Below are positions 24,550-32,299 of a stretch of 39,075 bases of DNA, piece after piece. The position numbers and the translations under genes are program-made. Source of the DNA: Anaerolineaceae bacterium UBA5365 (GTDB taxonomy: Bacteria > Chloroflexota > Anaerolineae > Anaerolineales > Anaerolineaceae); the NCBI GenBank assembly GCA_002407905.1, contig DHPL01000027.1:4598-43672 (forward strand), written 5' to 3'. The number at the start of each line of letters is the position of its first letter. Position 1 is the first letter of the stretch. The notes under the pieces were generated by a model. That model had not been told where the DNA came from, made no database searches, and saw only the letters and a list, made by a program, of their open reading frames with translations.

Positions 24550-26682
24550 ATGGGACGCATCCTTAAAAGCTACAATTACGAACCGGGCAAGATATTCCGC
24601 GGCTACACGGGCAAATCGCTGTATATTAACGTGGGCGATCTGCGCATTGAAGAAAAAGAAGTTACCCAGTTAATGAAGGACAAGTTCATTGGGGGCAAGG
24701 GCTTTGACCTGTATTACCTCTGGAAAGCGGTGAAGCCCGAGACCCAATGGAACGACCCTGAGAATGAAATCGTGATGAGCTGCGGCCCATTGGGGGGCAT
24801 TACGCAGTATTCCGGTACGGGCAAAACCCTGGTGGCGGCCATCTCACCGATGACGGACATTCCGGTGGATAGCAATGCCGGCGGTTATTTTGGCCCCTTG
24901 CTCAAGTTCAGCGGCTGGGATGCCCTGGAACTGCAGGGCAAGGCTGAGCAAGAGATTGTGGTTTTCATTGATGGCAATAAGGGCCTGATCCAGATTGAGA
25001 CGGCCGAGGGGTTGGCCGAGGACAGCCATATCCTGGCCGAAGAACTGACCCGGAAGTATGCCGAGGACGAGAAGGACATGGTGAATGTCTCCGTGGTGAG
25101 CGCTGGCTCGGCTGCCCGGCATATTCTCTACGGCATGCTTAACTTTAGTTTTTACGACCCCCGGCGGAAAACCGTGCGCTTTAAACAGGCTGCCCGGGGC
25201 GGGCTGGGGACGATATTGCTGGATAAAAAGATCAAGGCTCTGGTGGTGCGCTTCAAAGGCATTAACCCCAACCTGAACGATGTGGCCGATATTGGCCTGA
25301 TCAATAAGATCGGGGTGAAATACCACAAAGAAATGCGCGATCTGGATGAGAAACAGAATGGGATGCGCAAAATCGGGACCGCCAATACCATTTTGGTGAT
25401 GAACAAGTACGATCTGCTGCCCACGCGCAACTTCCAGACCGGCGGCGACCCGGAGGCGGTGAAGATCAGCCCGCAGGTTTTCATCGAGAACTTCCTCACC
25501 CAGGGCATCCACGATGGCTGCTGGTACGGCTGCACGATGAGCTGCGCCAAAACCGCGGATCACTTTAAACTGCTGACCGGGCCCTATAAGGGTGAATGCG
25601 TTACCGTGGACGGACCGGAATACGAATGCGTTGCCGGTTTGGGCTCCAACCTGGGGGTGTTTGACCCGCAGGCCATTCTGGAAGAGAACTTTTATTGCGA
25701 TACCTACGGGATCGACCTGATCAGCTTTGCCACCTGCATTGCCTTTATTATGGAGTGTTACCAACGCGGGCAGATCAGCCAGGAGGACATGGGCGGCCTG
25801 GACCTGCGTTTTGGCAACCACGAGGCCGTGCTGGAACTGATGCACCAGATGAGCCGCGGCGAGGGCTTTGGCCCGATGGCTGGGCTGGGTATCCGCAAAC
25901 TGAAGAAGGTTTTCGCGGAAAAATTCGGGGCCGACCCGCAGCTCCTGCAGGACATCGGCATGGAGAGCAAGGGCCTGGAATACAGTGAGTACTGCCATAA
26001 AGAAAGCCTGGCCCAGCAGGGCGGCTTTGCCCTGACCAACAAGGGCCCCCAGCATGACGAAGCCTGGCTGATCTTCATGGACATGGTCAATAACCAGATC
26101 CCGAGTTTTGAAGAAAAGGCTGAAGCCCTGCACTATTACCCCATGTTCCGCACCTGGTTCGGGCTGATGGGGCTGTGCAAACTACCCTGGAACGACATTG
26201 TGCCGGCCGATAACCACCTCACCGACATCCCCGCGCGGGTGCCGGAACATGTGCAGAACTATGTGGACATCTTCAATGGCGTGACCGGTATGCAGATTGA
26301 TAAGGCCGAACTGATCCGCCAGAGCGAACGCGTCTACAACTTCCAGCGCGTGTTCAACCTGCGCATGGGCAGCGGTTTGCGCCAGCACGACAAGCCGCCC
26401 TACCGTTCGATGGGCCCGGTAAGCCGGGAGGAATACGAAAGCCGGCAGGACCTCTACGACAAGCAATTGCGTGAAAAACAAGGCCTTGACCCGGAAAAAA
26501 TGAACCTGGATGAGAAGATCGCGGTTACCCGCAAGTACCGCGAGCAGCAATTTGAACTATTAACCGACGCGGTTTACAAGCGCCGCGGCTGGACCAAGCA
26601 GGGCGTGCCCACGCTTGAGCATCTGGCGGAGCTGGGCATGGATTTACCGGAAGTGGTTGAGGTGGTAAAACAGTACCTATGA
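24550..26682 (+). CDS. Tungsten-type aldehyde:ferredoxin oxidoreductase (AOR family)
   Basis: A 710-aa enzyme of the AOR family, which oxidises aldehydes to acids with a tungsto- or molybdo-bispterin and one [4Fe-4S] cluster. The N-terminal domain is typical: 'FIGGKGFDLYYLW', 'CGPLGGI', 'GTGKTLVAAISP', 'NAGGYFGPLLKFSGWDALELQGKA'. Cluster ligands are C324, C328, C332 ('CWYGCTMSC') and C543 ('GLMGLCKLP'). The first spacing is C-x3-C, not the C-x2-C of P. furiosus AOR. Start: ATG at 24550 with GAGGAGAG upstream. The downstream ThiS-like gene overlaps the stop by 4 nt (ATGA). The natural substrate cannot be read from the sequence, and the metal (W or Mo) is inferred from the family. Confidence 0.93.
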   Translation: MGRILKSYNYEPGKIFRGYTGKSLYINVGDLRIEEKEVTQLMKDKFIGGKGFDLYYLWKAVKPETQWNDPENEIVMSCGPLGGITQYSGTGKTLVAAISPMTDIPVDSNAGGYFGPLLKFSGWDALELQGKAEQEIVVFIDGNKGLIQIETAEGLAEDSHILAEELTRKYAEDEKDMVNVSVVSAGSAARHILYGMLNFSFYDPRRKTVRFKQAARGGLGTILLDKKIKALVVRFKGINPNLNDVADIGLINKIGVKYHKEMRDLDEKQNGMRKIGTANTILVMNKYDLLPTRNFQTGGDPEAVKISPQVFIENFLTQGIHDGCWYGCTMSCAKTADHFKLLTGPYKGECVTVDGPEYECVAGLGSNLGVFDPQAILEENFYCDTYGIDLISFATCIAFIMECYQRGQISQEDMGGLDLRFGNHEAVLELMHQMSRGEGFGPMAGLGIRKLKKVFAEKFGADPQLLQDIGMESKGLEYSEYCHKESLAQQGGFALTNKGPQHDEAWLIFMDMVNNQIPSFEEKAEALHYYPMFRTWFGLMGLCKLPWNDIVPADNHLTDIPARVPEHVQNYVDIFNGVTGMQIDKAELIRQSERVYNFQRVFNLRMGSGLRQHDKPPYRSMGPVSREEYESRQDLYDKQLREKQGLDPEKMNLDEKIAVTRKYREQQFELLTDAVYKRRGWTKQGVPTLEHLAELGMDLPEVVEVVKQYL

Positions 26683-26876
26683 TCATCGTCAATACGCAGG
26701 AGCACCCCTGGCATGAAGGCATGACCGTGCAGGTGCTCCTGGATGAGAAGGGCTACATCTTCAGGCATATCATCGTGCGCGTGAACGGTGAGTATGTGGC
26801 CGAGGAAGACTGGGCCCGCCGGATGATCCGGGACGGCGACGATGTTGTGGTGTTGCACCTGACCGCGGGGGGCTGA
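26679..26876 (+). CDS. ThiS/MoaD-like sulfur-carrier protein
   Basis: A 65-aa ubiquitin-like protein. It ends in Gly-Gly ('LTAGG'), the residue pair that is adenylated and thiocarboxylated in MoaD and ThiS. The motifs 'VRVNGEYV', 'W' and 'IRDGDDVVVLH' fit the ThiS/MoaD beta-grasp pattern. Start: ATG at 26679 overlaps the AOR stop (ATGA). Its own stop overlaps the next start (TGATG). Small MoaD-like genes are known beside AOR genes and probably supply sulfur for the pterin dithiolene. Here the partner E1-like enzyme is the next gene. Confidence 0.85.
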   Translation: MIIVNTQEHPWHEGMTVQVLLDEKGYIFRHIIVRVNGEYVAEEDWARRMIRDGDDVVVLHLTAGG

Positions 26877-27559
26877 TGGAACTGGAACGCTACCGGCGCA
26901 ACCTGCCGGAAATAAGCCCGGCCCAGCAGGACGTTTTGGCTGAAAAACGTGTGCTGATCGTGGGTTGCGGTGGCCTGGGGGGGTACATCATCGAAGCCTT
27001 GGCCCGGGCCGGCGCAGGTCATCTGCGCCTGATGGATGGGGATACCTTTAAAGAAAGTGATTTGAACCGCCAGTTGCTGGCCAGCAGCATGAACCTGGGC
27101 CGGCCTAAAACCCTGGCCGCCAGACAGCGCGTATTGGCCGTGAACTCACTCGTGGAAGTTGAGGAATCACCCTACTTTCTGAGCGTGGAGAATGCCGCGG
27201 AGGCTCTGGCCGGCTGCCATCTGGCGATCGATGCCCTGGATAATGTGCCCAGCAGGCTGCTGCTGGCTGAGGCCTGCGCCAGGGCAGGGCTGCCCATGCT
27301 GCACGGGGCTGTTGGCGCCTGGTACGGGCAGGCAGCGCTTTTGCCGCCTGGGAGCAAACTTTTGGAACGGGTTTATCCAGCGCATTGTAGAGGGTTGGAG
27401 AGCGCGGAAAAAATGGCGATGCTGGCTCCCGTGGTGATGCAGGTAGCCGCTTTACAGGCCAGCCTGGCCCTGCGTTTTCTGCTGGGCGATGAGCAGCCTG
27501 CCGAGCTGCTGTGGCACTTGGACATGGAACGCGGCAGTTTGGAAAAAATCAGTTTCTGA
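26876..27559 (+). CDS. ThiF/MoeB/HesA-family adenylyltransferase
   Basis: A 227-aa E1-like enzyme that would adenylate the C-terminal Gly of the preceding ThiS/MoaD-like protein. ATP site: 'VLIVGCGGLGGYI', then 'DGDTFKESDLNRQLL' with the conserved Asp, Asn and Arg-Gln, Lys in 'GRPKTLAARQR', and 'DALDN'. The two CxxC zinc pairs of MoeB and ThiF are missing; only one Cys ('AHCRGLE') stands in that region, so it is a zinc-less variant. Start: ATG at 26876 overlapping the previous stop by one base. Last gene of the AOR operon. It probably serves AOR cofactor making rather than thiamine synthesis, judging from context only. Confidence 0.88.
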   Translation: MELERYRRNLPEISPAQQDVLAEKRVLIVGCGGLGGYIIEALARAGAGHLRLMDGDTFKESDLNRQLLASSMNLGRPKTLAARQRVLAVNSLVEVEESPYFLSVENAAEALAGCHLAIDALDNVPSRLLLAEACARAGLPMLHGAVGAWYGQAALLPPGSKLLERVYPAHCRGLESAEKMAMLAPVVMQVAALQASLALRFLLGDEQPAELLWHLDMERGSLEKISF

Positions 27560-27600
27560 ACCTTTTGCTTTAATCATGAAAAAGGTCTGGTACTCCGGAT

Positions 27601-27619
27601 ATACTCAATAGTTGAGTAT
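27601..27619 (+). promoter_or_regulatory. 19-bp palindrome upstream of the aldehyde dehydrogenase promoter
   Basis: Perfect inverted repeat ATACTCAA (27601-27608), TAG, TTGAGTAT (27612-27619). It lies just upstream of the promoter's -35 area, where activators or repressors bind. No adjacent regulator gene is present. Confidence 0.5.
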
Positions 27620-27642
27620 GATTCGAAATGGGCAAGACCGGA

Positions 27643-27651
27643 TGGTACAAT
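27643..27651 (+). promoter_or_regulatory. Extended -10 promoter of the aldehyde dehydrogenase gene
   Basis: TGGTACAAT (TGn plus TACAAT), 24 nt before the ATG at 27676. The leader holds GGAGG at 27666-27670. No strong -35, as usual for extended -10 promoters. Confidence 0.6.
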
Positions 27652-27675
27652 GCCCCCAATACGCTGGAGGAAAAT

Positions 27676-29250
27676 ATGACCTTTCAACTCACCTATTCAA
27701 CGATGTTCAACCCCCCGCAGGAATTGCATGACAACTATGAGGAATCATTAAGCGCTGCCAAGGCCAATCTGGGGCAGGAGTATCCCATGATCATCGGGGG
27801 AGAGGACCGTTACACTGAAGAAAAGCACCAGGTTTTCTCGCCGATCAATACTGAATGGCATTTGGCTACCTTTCAGAAAGGCAGCGCTCAGGATGCTCAG
27901 GATGCAATCTCTGCGGCAAAGCAGGCTTTTGAGCCTTGGGCGCATACGCCCTGGACTACTCGGGTTGCCATGGTGCGCAAGTGGGCTGCCAGAATCAACG
28001 AACGCCTTTTTGAAATCGCGGCGGCAATGTCTTTGGAAGTGGGCAAGAACCGCATGGAAGCCCTGGGCGACGTGGCTGAAACAGTTGCGCTCATTGAGTA
28101 TTCCTGCGACATGATGGACCAAAATGGGGGCTTTATCCACCCGATGGACAATGACCCGCTGGAGGACTTCCTCTCGTCGAACGAATCCGTGCTGCGGCCT
28201 TATGGGGTCTGGCTGATCATCTCGCCCTTTAACTTCCCTGGCGCCTTGGTGGGCGGCCCGGCTGGGGCGGCATTGGTTGCCGGAAATACGATCATCATCA
28301 AACCCGCCAGCGATACCTCCTGGACCAGTTATCTGATGAGCGAAGCCGCCCGGGAAGCAGGCCTGCCGGACGGGGTGGTGAATTTTGTGACCGGTAAGGG
28401 CTCGGTGGTGGGGGATCTGCTGACCAATAGCGAGGATATCGACGGGATCACCTTTACCGGATCCTACGAGGTCGGCATGGGCATCTTCAGAACGATGGCC
28501 GCTGGGGCTTACGTCAAACCCTGCATCTTGGAGTTGGGGGGTAAGAACCCTACTCTGGTGTCAAAAAACGCGGATATTGAGGATGCCGCCATCGGCATCG
28601 TGCGCTCGGCTTTTGGCTTAAGCGGCCAGAAATGCTCCGCGGCTTCGCGGGTGTACGTGGAAGCGGAGGTGTACGAGCAGGTTGTGGAACGGGTCTTGGC
28701 CCTCACCGAGAAGCTCAAAGTAGGCGACCCAACCCATCAGGATGTTTTCATGGGGCCGGTGATCAACCGAGGCGCCTATGAGAACTACGCAGCCTACATT
28801 CAGGACCTGCAGGCCAGCGGCAGGGTGCGCACCGGAGGCAAACAATTACGCGATGGAGATTTTGCCAAGGGTTATTACTGTGCTCCTACGGTCGTAACTG
28901 ACCTGGCCTTCGAACACCGCCTCTGGAAGGAGGAGATGTTCCTGCCGATCACCACGATTGGGAAAGTTGAGAGCCTGGAAGAAGGTATGCGCTATGCCAA
29001 CGACAGCGTGTACGGTCTCACGGCTGGTTTCTATGGCAATGAGGAGGAGCGTGAGTGGTTCCTGGACCGCATCCAGGCCGGTGTTGTGTATACCAACCGT
29101 CCGCAAGGCTCCACTACCGGTGCCTGGCCGGGTTTCCAGCCCTTTGGCGGTTGGAAGGGCAGCGGCAGCAGCGGCAAGAACGGCGGCGGCCTTTACTACG
29201 TGCCTTTGTACATGCATGAGCAGATCCAAAACCGGGTACGGCGCGCTTAA
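27676..29250 (+). CDS. NAD(P)-dependent aldehyde dehydrogenase, pyrroline-5-carboxylate dehydrogenase-like
   Basis: A 524-aa ALDH superfamily enzyme. Catalytic C320 in 'SGQKCSAASR' and general base E286 in 'LELGGKN'; the coenzyme loop 'ISPFNFPGALVGGPAGAAL' and 'FTGSYEVG' are present. The overall layout, the long N-terminus and the 'QPFGGWKGSGSSGK' C-terminal loop resemble glutamate-semialdehyde (P5C) dehydrogenases, but I am not sure of the substrate. Start: ATG at 27676, with GGAGG upstream; an in-frame ATG at 27628 lies before the promoter. It has its own promoter, palindrome and terminator, so it is separate from the AOR operon, though both oxidise aldehydes. Confidence 0.88.
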   Translation: MTFQLTYSTMFNPPQELHDNYEESLSAAKANLGQEYPMIIGGEDRYTEEKHQVFSPINTEWHLATFQKGSAQDAQDAISAAKQAFEPWAHTPWTTRVAMVRKWAARINERLFEIAAAMSLEVGKNRMEALGDVAETVALIEYSCDMMDQNGGFIHPMDNDPLEDFLSSNESVLRPYGVWLIISPFNFPGALVGGPAGAALVAGNTIIIKPASDTSWTSYLMSEAAREAGLPDGVVNFVTGKGSVVGDLLTNSEDIDGITFTGSYEVGMGIFRTMAAGAYVKPCILELGGKNPTLVSKNADIEDAAIGIVRSAFGLSGQKCSAASRVYVEAEVYEQVVERVLALTEKLKVGDPTHQDVFMGPVINRGAYENYAAYIQDLQASGRVRTGGKQLRDGDFAKGYYCAPTVVTDLAFEHRLWKEEMFLPITTIGKVESLEEGMRYANDSVYGLTAGFYGNEEEREWFLDRIQAGVVYTNRPQGSTTGAWPGFQPFGGWKGSGSSGKNGGGLYYVPLYMHEQIQNRVRRA

Positions 29251-29269
29251 TTCTATAACTCGGAATTCC

Positions 29270-29294
29270 AAAAGCCAGGCATTGCCTGGCTTTT
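29270..29294 (+). terminator. Terminator of the aldehyde dehydrogenase gene
   Basis: Perfect 11-bp hairpin AAAAGCCAGGC / GCCTGGCTTTT with loop ATT. Confidence 0.88.
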
Positions 29295-29325
29295 ATCTCA
29301 GATACGGCATATGGAGCAGTGATTA

Positions 29326-30123
29326 ATGGAGAGAGCTAAAGCAAGGGTCCTCATCCGCGGCGCTGGCGATTTGGCCAGCGGAGTAGCGTTGGCGCTGCAG
29401 GCAAACGGTGCTTGCGTAGCCATGAGCGAAGCCGCCCGCCCCCTGGCTGTGAGGCTCAGCGTTTCCTTTGCCCAGGCGGTTTATGCCGGCAGCCATTGTA
29501 TTGGCCAGGTTTGTGCCGAGCTGTGTACCGCGGAAGGAGTAGCGGAGGTTTTTGGGCGCGGATGCGTGGCAGTGGTGGTAGACCCGGCCCTGGACAAGCT
29601 GGGAGGTCTGCTCTGGGATGCCATCGTGGATGCGCGGATGCTGAAAGACTCAAAACGGCGGGACAACCCGGAGGGGATGGTGCTCATCGGCCTGGGGCCC
29701 GGTTTTGAGGCAGGGCGTAATTGCAGCGCGGCAGTGGAAACGAACCGCGGTCCGCACCTGGGGGATGTGATACTGCAGGGGAGCACCGAGGCAGACACCG
29801 GCGCGCCTGCCCCCGTACTAGGAAAAGCGCGGGAACGCGTGCTCTATAACCCTCAGGCCGGCCGCTTTGTTCCCTTGGTGGAGATTGGCACGATCGTCGA
29901 GGAGGGTGAACTGCTGGCAGAGGCAGGCGGCGAGGCGGTCCGCGCGCCATTCACAGGGTTGGTTAGAGGAATGCTGCACGCCCAGGAATACATCCCCGCG
30001 CATACAAAAATTGGGGACCTGGACCCGCGCCTGGACCCCGCTCTGGCCTTTGAACCCTCGGACAAGGCAGCGGCTGCCGGTGCAGGCGTGGTGCGCGCAT
30101 TGCAGGCAATGGGCGTTTTCTGA
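29326..30123 (+). CDS. yqeB: YqeB-type (EF2563) selenium-dependent molybdenum hydroxylase accessory protein
   Basis: A 265-aa protein of the EF2563/YqeB family, known from genomes with selenium-dependent molybdenum hydroxylases. The N-terminal Rossmann-like motif 'VLIRGAGDLASGVALAL' and 'SEAARPLAVRLSVSFAQAVY' are typical, with 'GLGPGFEAGRNCSAAVETNRG' in the middle and 'GLVRGMLHAQEYIPAHTKIGDLDPR' near the end. The exact reaction is not established; it is thought to act in maturation of the labile-selenium Mo cofactor. Start: ATG at 29326, with GGAG about 11 nt upstream. Its stop overlaps the yqeC start by one base. No hydroxylase structural gene (XdhA/B/C-like) is in the window, which is odd. 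Confidence 0.85.
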   Translation: MERAKARVLIRGAGDLASGVALALQANGACVAMSEAARPLAVRLSVSFAQAVYAGSHCIGQVCAELCTAEGVAEVFGRGCVAVVVDPALDKLGGLLWDAIVDARMLKDSKRRDNPEGMVLIGLGPGFEAGRNCSAAVETNRGPHLGDVILQGSTEADTGAPAPVLGKARERVLYNPQAGRFVPLVEIGTIVEEGELLAEAGGEAVRAPFTGLVRGMLHAQEYIPAHTKIGDLDPRLDPALAFEPSDKAAAAGAGVVRALQAMGVF

Positions 30124-30851
30124 TGGACAAAGCCGCGTTGCTGGAGACCCTGCTGCCTTATCGCGGTCAGGTGATCGCGGTGGTGGGGTCGGGAGGAAAG
30201 TCCAGCCTCTTGGCCTGGATGGCGCGCGCGTTTCCGGGAAAGGTTTGGCTTTCCACGACTACGCATCTGGCCGGAGATCAGGACAAACTGGCTGAAGGGC
30301 ATACCGTTTTTGGCGCGGACGCGGCCCTGCCCGCGCCGGATGCTCTAAGCCAAAGCCGGACCTGGCTTTTTACCGGCCCGGCTGATAATGAAGGGAAGTG
30401 GACTGCGCTCAGCGCTGTACAGCAGGAAGAATTGGTCCGCCAAGCCAAAGAAAACGCGGTTACGCTGGTTTTTGAGGCTGATGGTTCCCGCGGAAGACCG
30501 CTTAAGGCCCCCGCACCGCACGAGCCGGCCCTGCCGCCTGGCTGCGAACTTGTGCTGCTGGCAGCAGGCCTGGCCGGTTTGGGCAAGCCATTAAGCGCGG
30601 ATTGGGTGCACCGGCCGGGAGAGTTTGCCAGAATCAGCGGAATTAATTTGGGGGAGGAAGTTACGCCTATAGCTTTGGCACGGGTACTGGCCCTCTATCC
30701 GAATCGCGGGCAGGCAATGCCCTCTCATGTTTTGGTACTGAACCAATTGGACGAATTGCGCTCGGAATTTGCTTTAGAGGCGCTATTGACTGAACTGAAC
30801 GCCCACACTAAGTGGTCAGCCCTGTGGGCTGGCTCGCTAAGGAAGATGTAA
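30123..30851 (+). CDS. yqeC: YqeC-type selenium-dependent hydroxylase accessory protein
   Basis: A 242-aa P-loop-like protein of the YqeC family. The nucleotide-binding loop is 'VVGSGGKSSLL', followed by 'LSTTTHL', 'VFEADGSRGRPLKAPAPHEP' and 'VHRPGEFARISGI', all characteristic. In other genomes it neighbours yqeB and molybdenum hydroxylase genes, as here beside yqeB. Start: ATG at 30123 overlapping the yqeB stop by one base (TGATG), so the two are translationally coupled. The biochemical step is unknown. A hairpin TTCTGA-N6-TCAGAA follows at 30854-30871 but has no T tract. Confidence 0.85.
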   Translation: MDKAALLETLLPYRGQVIAVVGSGGKSSLLAWMARAFPGKVWLSTTTHLAGDQDKLAEGHTVFGADAALPAPDALSQSRTWLFTGPADNEGKWTALSAVQQEELVRQAKENAVTLVFEADGSRGRPLKAPAPHEPALPPGCELVLLAAGLAGLGKPLSADWVHRPGEFARISGINLGEEVTPIALARVLALYPNRGQAMPSHVLVLNQLDELRSEFALEALLTELNAHTKWSALWAGSLRKM

Positions 30852-30887
30852 ATTTCTGATGAAGGTCAGAATCTGCCCTGAATGCTT

Positions 30888-30896
30888 TGCTAGAAT
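30888..30896 (+). promoter_or_regulatory. Extended -10 promoter before the small membrane protein
   Basis: TGCTAGAAT (TGn plus TAGAAT). The transcript would have about a 30-nt leader with GGAG at 30924-30927. Confidence 0.45.
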
Positions 30897-30934
30897 GATT
30901 GAATCATCAAACGCAGAATGTTCGGAGAATTATC

Positions 30935-31174
30935 TTGAAAACGGTTGGTTACATCCTTATTGTTCTGGGATCTATTCTGATGGTTCGGCTTCTGGTGAGA
31001 TTTCTCAGTGAGAGCCCTATAGAAGCATTGGCTCCCATCGGCTTCCTGATCCTGGTGGCAGGCGTACTGATTGTGCAAAGCCCTGCTATACCCGGCAGAA
31101 AAAAATTGACCAAGGGCTGCGACAAACCCAAGCCGTTAGCTAAAATTGACGCGGAGGATGATAACGACTCATAA
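30935..31174 (+). CDS. Small two-helix membrane protein
   Basis: A 79-aa protein with two hydrophobic helices (about residues 3-22 and 30-48) and a charged cytosolic-type tail rich in Lys, then Asp and Glu. Start: TTG at 30935 with GGAG 7 nt upstream; an upstream in-frame TTG at 30899 has no ribosome binding site and lies next to the -10. It precedes the 2-hydroxyacid dehydrogenase gene by 25 nt and may be co-transcribed with it. No family recognised. Confidence 0.6.
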   Translation: MKTVGYILIVLGSILMVRLLVRFLSESPIEALAPIGFLILVAGVLIVQSPAIPGRKKLTKGCDKPKPLAKIDAEDDNDS

Positions 31175-31199
31175 TCCGGTATTCGTCTAGAGGATTTTT

Positions 31200-32231
31200 A
31201 TGCCAGATTCTAAAAAGCACGTTGAGGTACTGAGCCTGGTTTACCTTAATGAGGTCCAGAGCGCCAAAATAAAAGCGATCAGCAAACAGATCAGGCTGAC
31301 GGTTTATCCCAACCGCGAGTTCGCCAGCATTCCCAGTGAAGTTTGGAAAAGGACGGAAGTGCTGCTCTCCGGAGCTTTAAGTTTGCCAAAGGCAGACCAG
31401 GTTCCCAATTTGCGCTGGCTGCAGATTCGCTCTGCAGGGGTGGAACTCGCGCTTGAACAGGACATTCTGGAACTCCCGGAGCTAGTGGTGACAACCGCCA
31501 GCGGTACCATGGCGCCCCAGATGGGGGAATACACCCTGATGGCCATCCTTATGCTGGGGCACCGCCTGCCGGCCTTCATCCGTGACCAGCAAGAGTCTGT
31601 TTGGGGCAGCAATGCGCTTAAAGCCAGCCAGCCCCTGGAATTACGGCATAGTACTGTAGGAATCGTGGGTTATGGTTCAATCGGCCGGGAGCTGGCCCGC
31701 CTGCTGCAGCCGTTTGGCACCACAGTTCTGGCAGCCAAGCGGGACGCGATGCACCCCGAGGACCAGGGTTACATGCCAGCCGGCTTTGGCGACCCGGAAG
31801 GTGATTTCTTTACCCGGCTGTATCCCATTGAGGGGCTGAAGGACATGCTGAGGGAATGCGATTTTGTGGTCGTGGCCCTGCCGCATACCCCAGACACCCA
31901 CGAGCTCTTTGATGCCGAGATTTTCGGCGCGATGAAGCCTGGAGCATTTCTGGTGAATGTTTCACGGGGCGGCTTGATCCATGAAGGAGCGATGCTGGAA
32001 GCACTGAAGAGCGGCCAATTGGGCGGGGCAGTGCTGGACGTGTTCCAGCAGGAACCCCTGCCGGCTGAAAGCCCGTTTTGGAGCCAGCCGAACGTGATTA
32101 TTACCCCGCATGTGAGCGGGATCTCCGCGTATGGCACCGATAACCTGCTGGACCTTTTCATCGAGAATTTGAAGCGCTACCTGGCGGGAGAGAATTTGCT
32201 CAACGAGGTAAACCTGGACCACGGTTATTAG
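31200..32231 (+). CDS. D-isomer-specific 2-hydroxyacid dehydrogenase
   Basis: A 343-aa NAD(P)-dependent oxidoreductase of 2-oxo/2-hydroxy acids. NAD motif 'VGIVGYGSIGRELARLL', then 'VVVALPHTPDTHELF', and the catalytic set: Arg in 'VNVSRGGLIHE', Glu in 'DVFQQEPLP', His in 'ITPHVSG'. Residues about 195-215 contain an insertion ('GYMPAGFGDPEGDFFTRLYP') between the NAD-binding strand and the next helix, seen in some members. Start: ATG at 31200 with AGAGGA upstream. The substrate is not determined by sequence; phosphoglycerate is unlikely because no ACT domain is present. Confidence 0.9.
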   Translation: MPDSKKHVEVLSLVYLNEVQSAKIKAISKQIRLTVYPNREFASIPSEVWKRTEVLLSGALSLPKADQVPNLRWLQIRSAGVELALEQDILELPELVVTTASGTMAPQMGEYTLMAILMLGHRLPAFIRDQQESVWGSNALKASQPLELRHSTVGIVGYGSIGRELARLLQPFGTTVLAAKRDAMHPEDQGYMPAGFGDPEGDFFTRLYPIEGLKDMLRECDFVVVALPHTPDTHELFDAEIFGAMKPGAFLVNVSRGGLIHEGAMLEALKSGQLGGAVLDVFQQEPLPAESPFWSQPNVIITPHVSGISAYGTDNLLDLFIENLKRYLAGENLLNEVNLDHGY

Positions 32232-32287
32232 GCTGGCCTAATCGATATTCCTGGCACAGCCACGCTTTTAGAACACAAGGTCTATAG

Positions 32288-32293
32288 TAGAAT
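32288..32293 (+). promoter_or_regulatory. -10 box of rarA, leaderless-type
   Basis: TAGAAT, 6 nt before the ATG at 32300; no ribosome binding site between. Confidence 0.5.
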
Positions 32294-32299
32294 CAGGCT

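Noticed and set aside
24844..26133. 429-codon minus-strand open frame opposite the AOR gene
   Set aside because: Antisense shadow; the AOR reading frame carries the cluster ligands and the operon overlaps.
27560..27586. Hairpin ACCTTTT-N13-AAAAGGT after the ThiF-like gene as a terminator
   Set aside because: Weak AT-rich stem with a long loop and no T tract after it; termination here is not supported.
30854..30871. Hairpin TTCTGA-N6-TCAGAA after yqeC as a terminator
   Set aside because: Short stem and no T tract; at most a small regulatory repeat.
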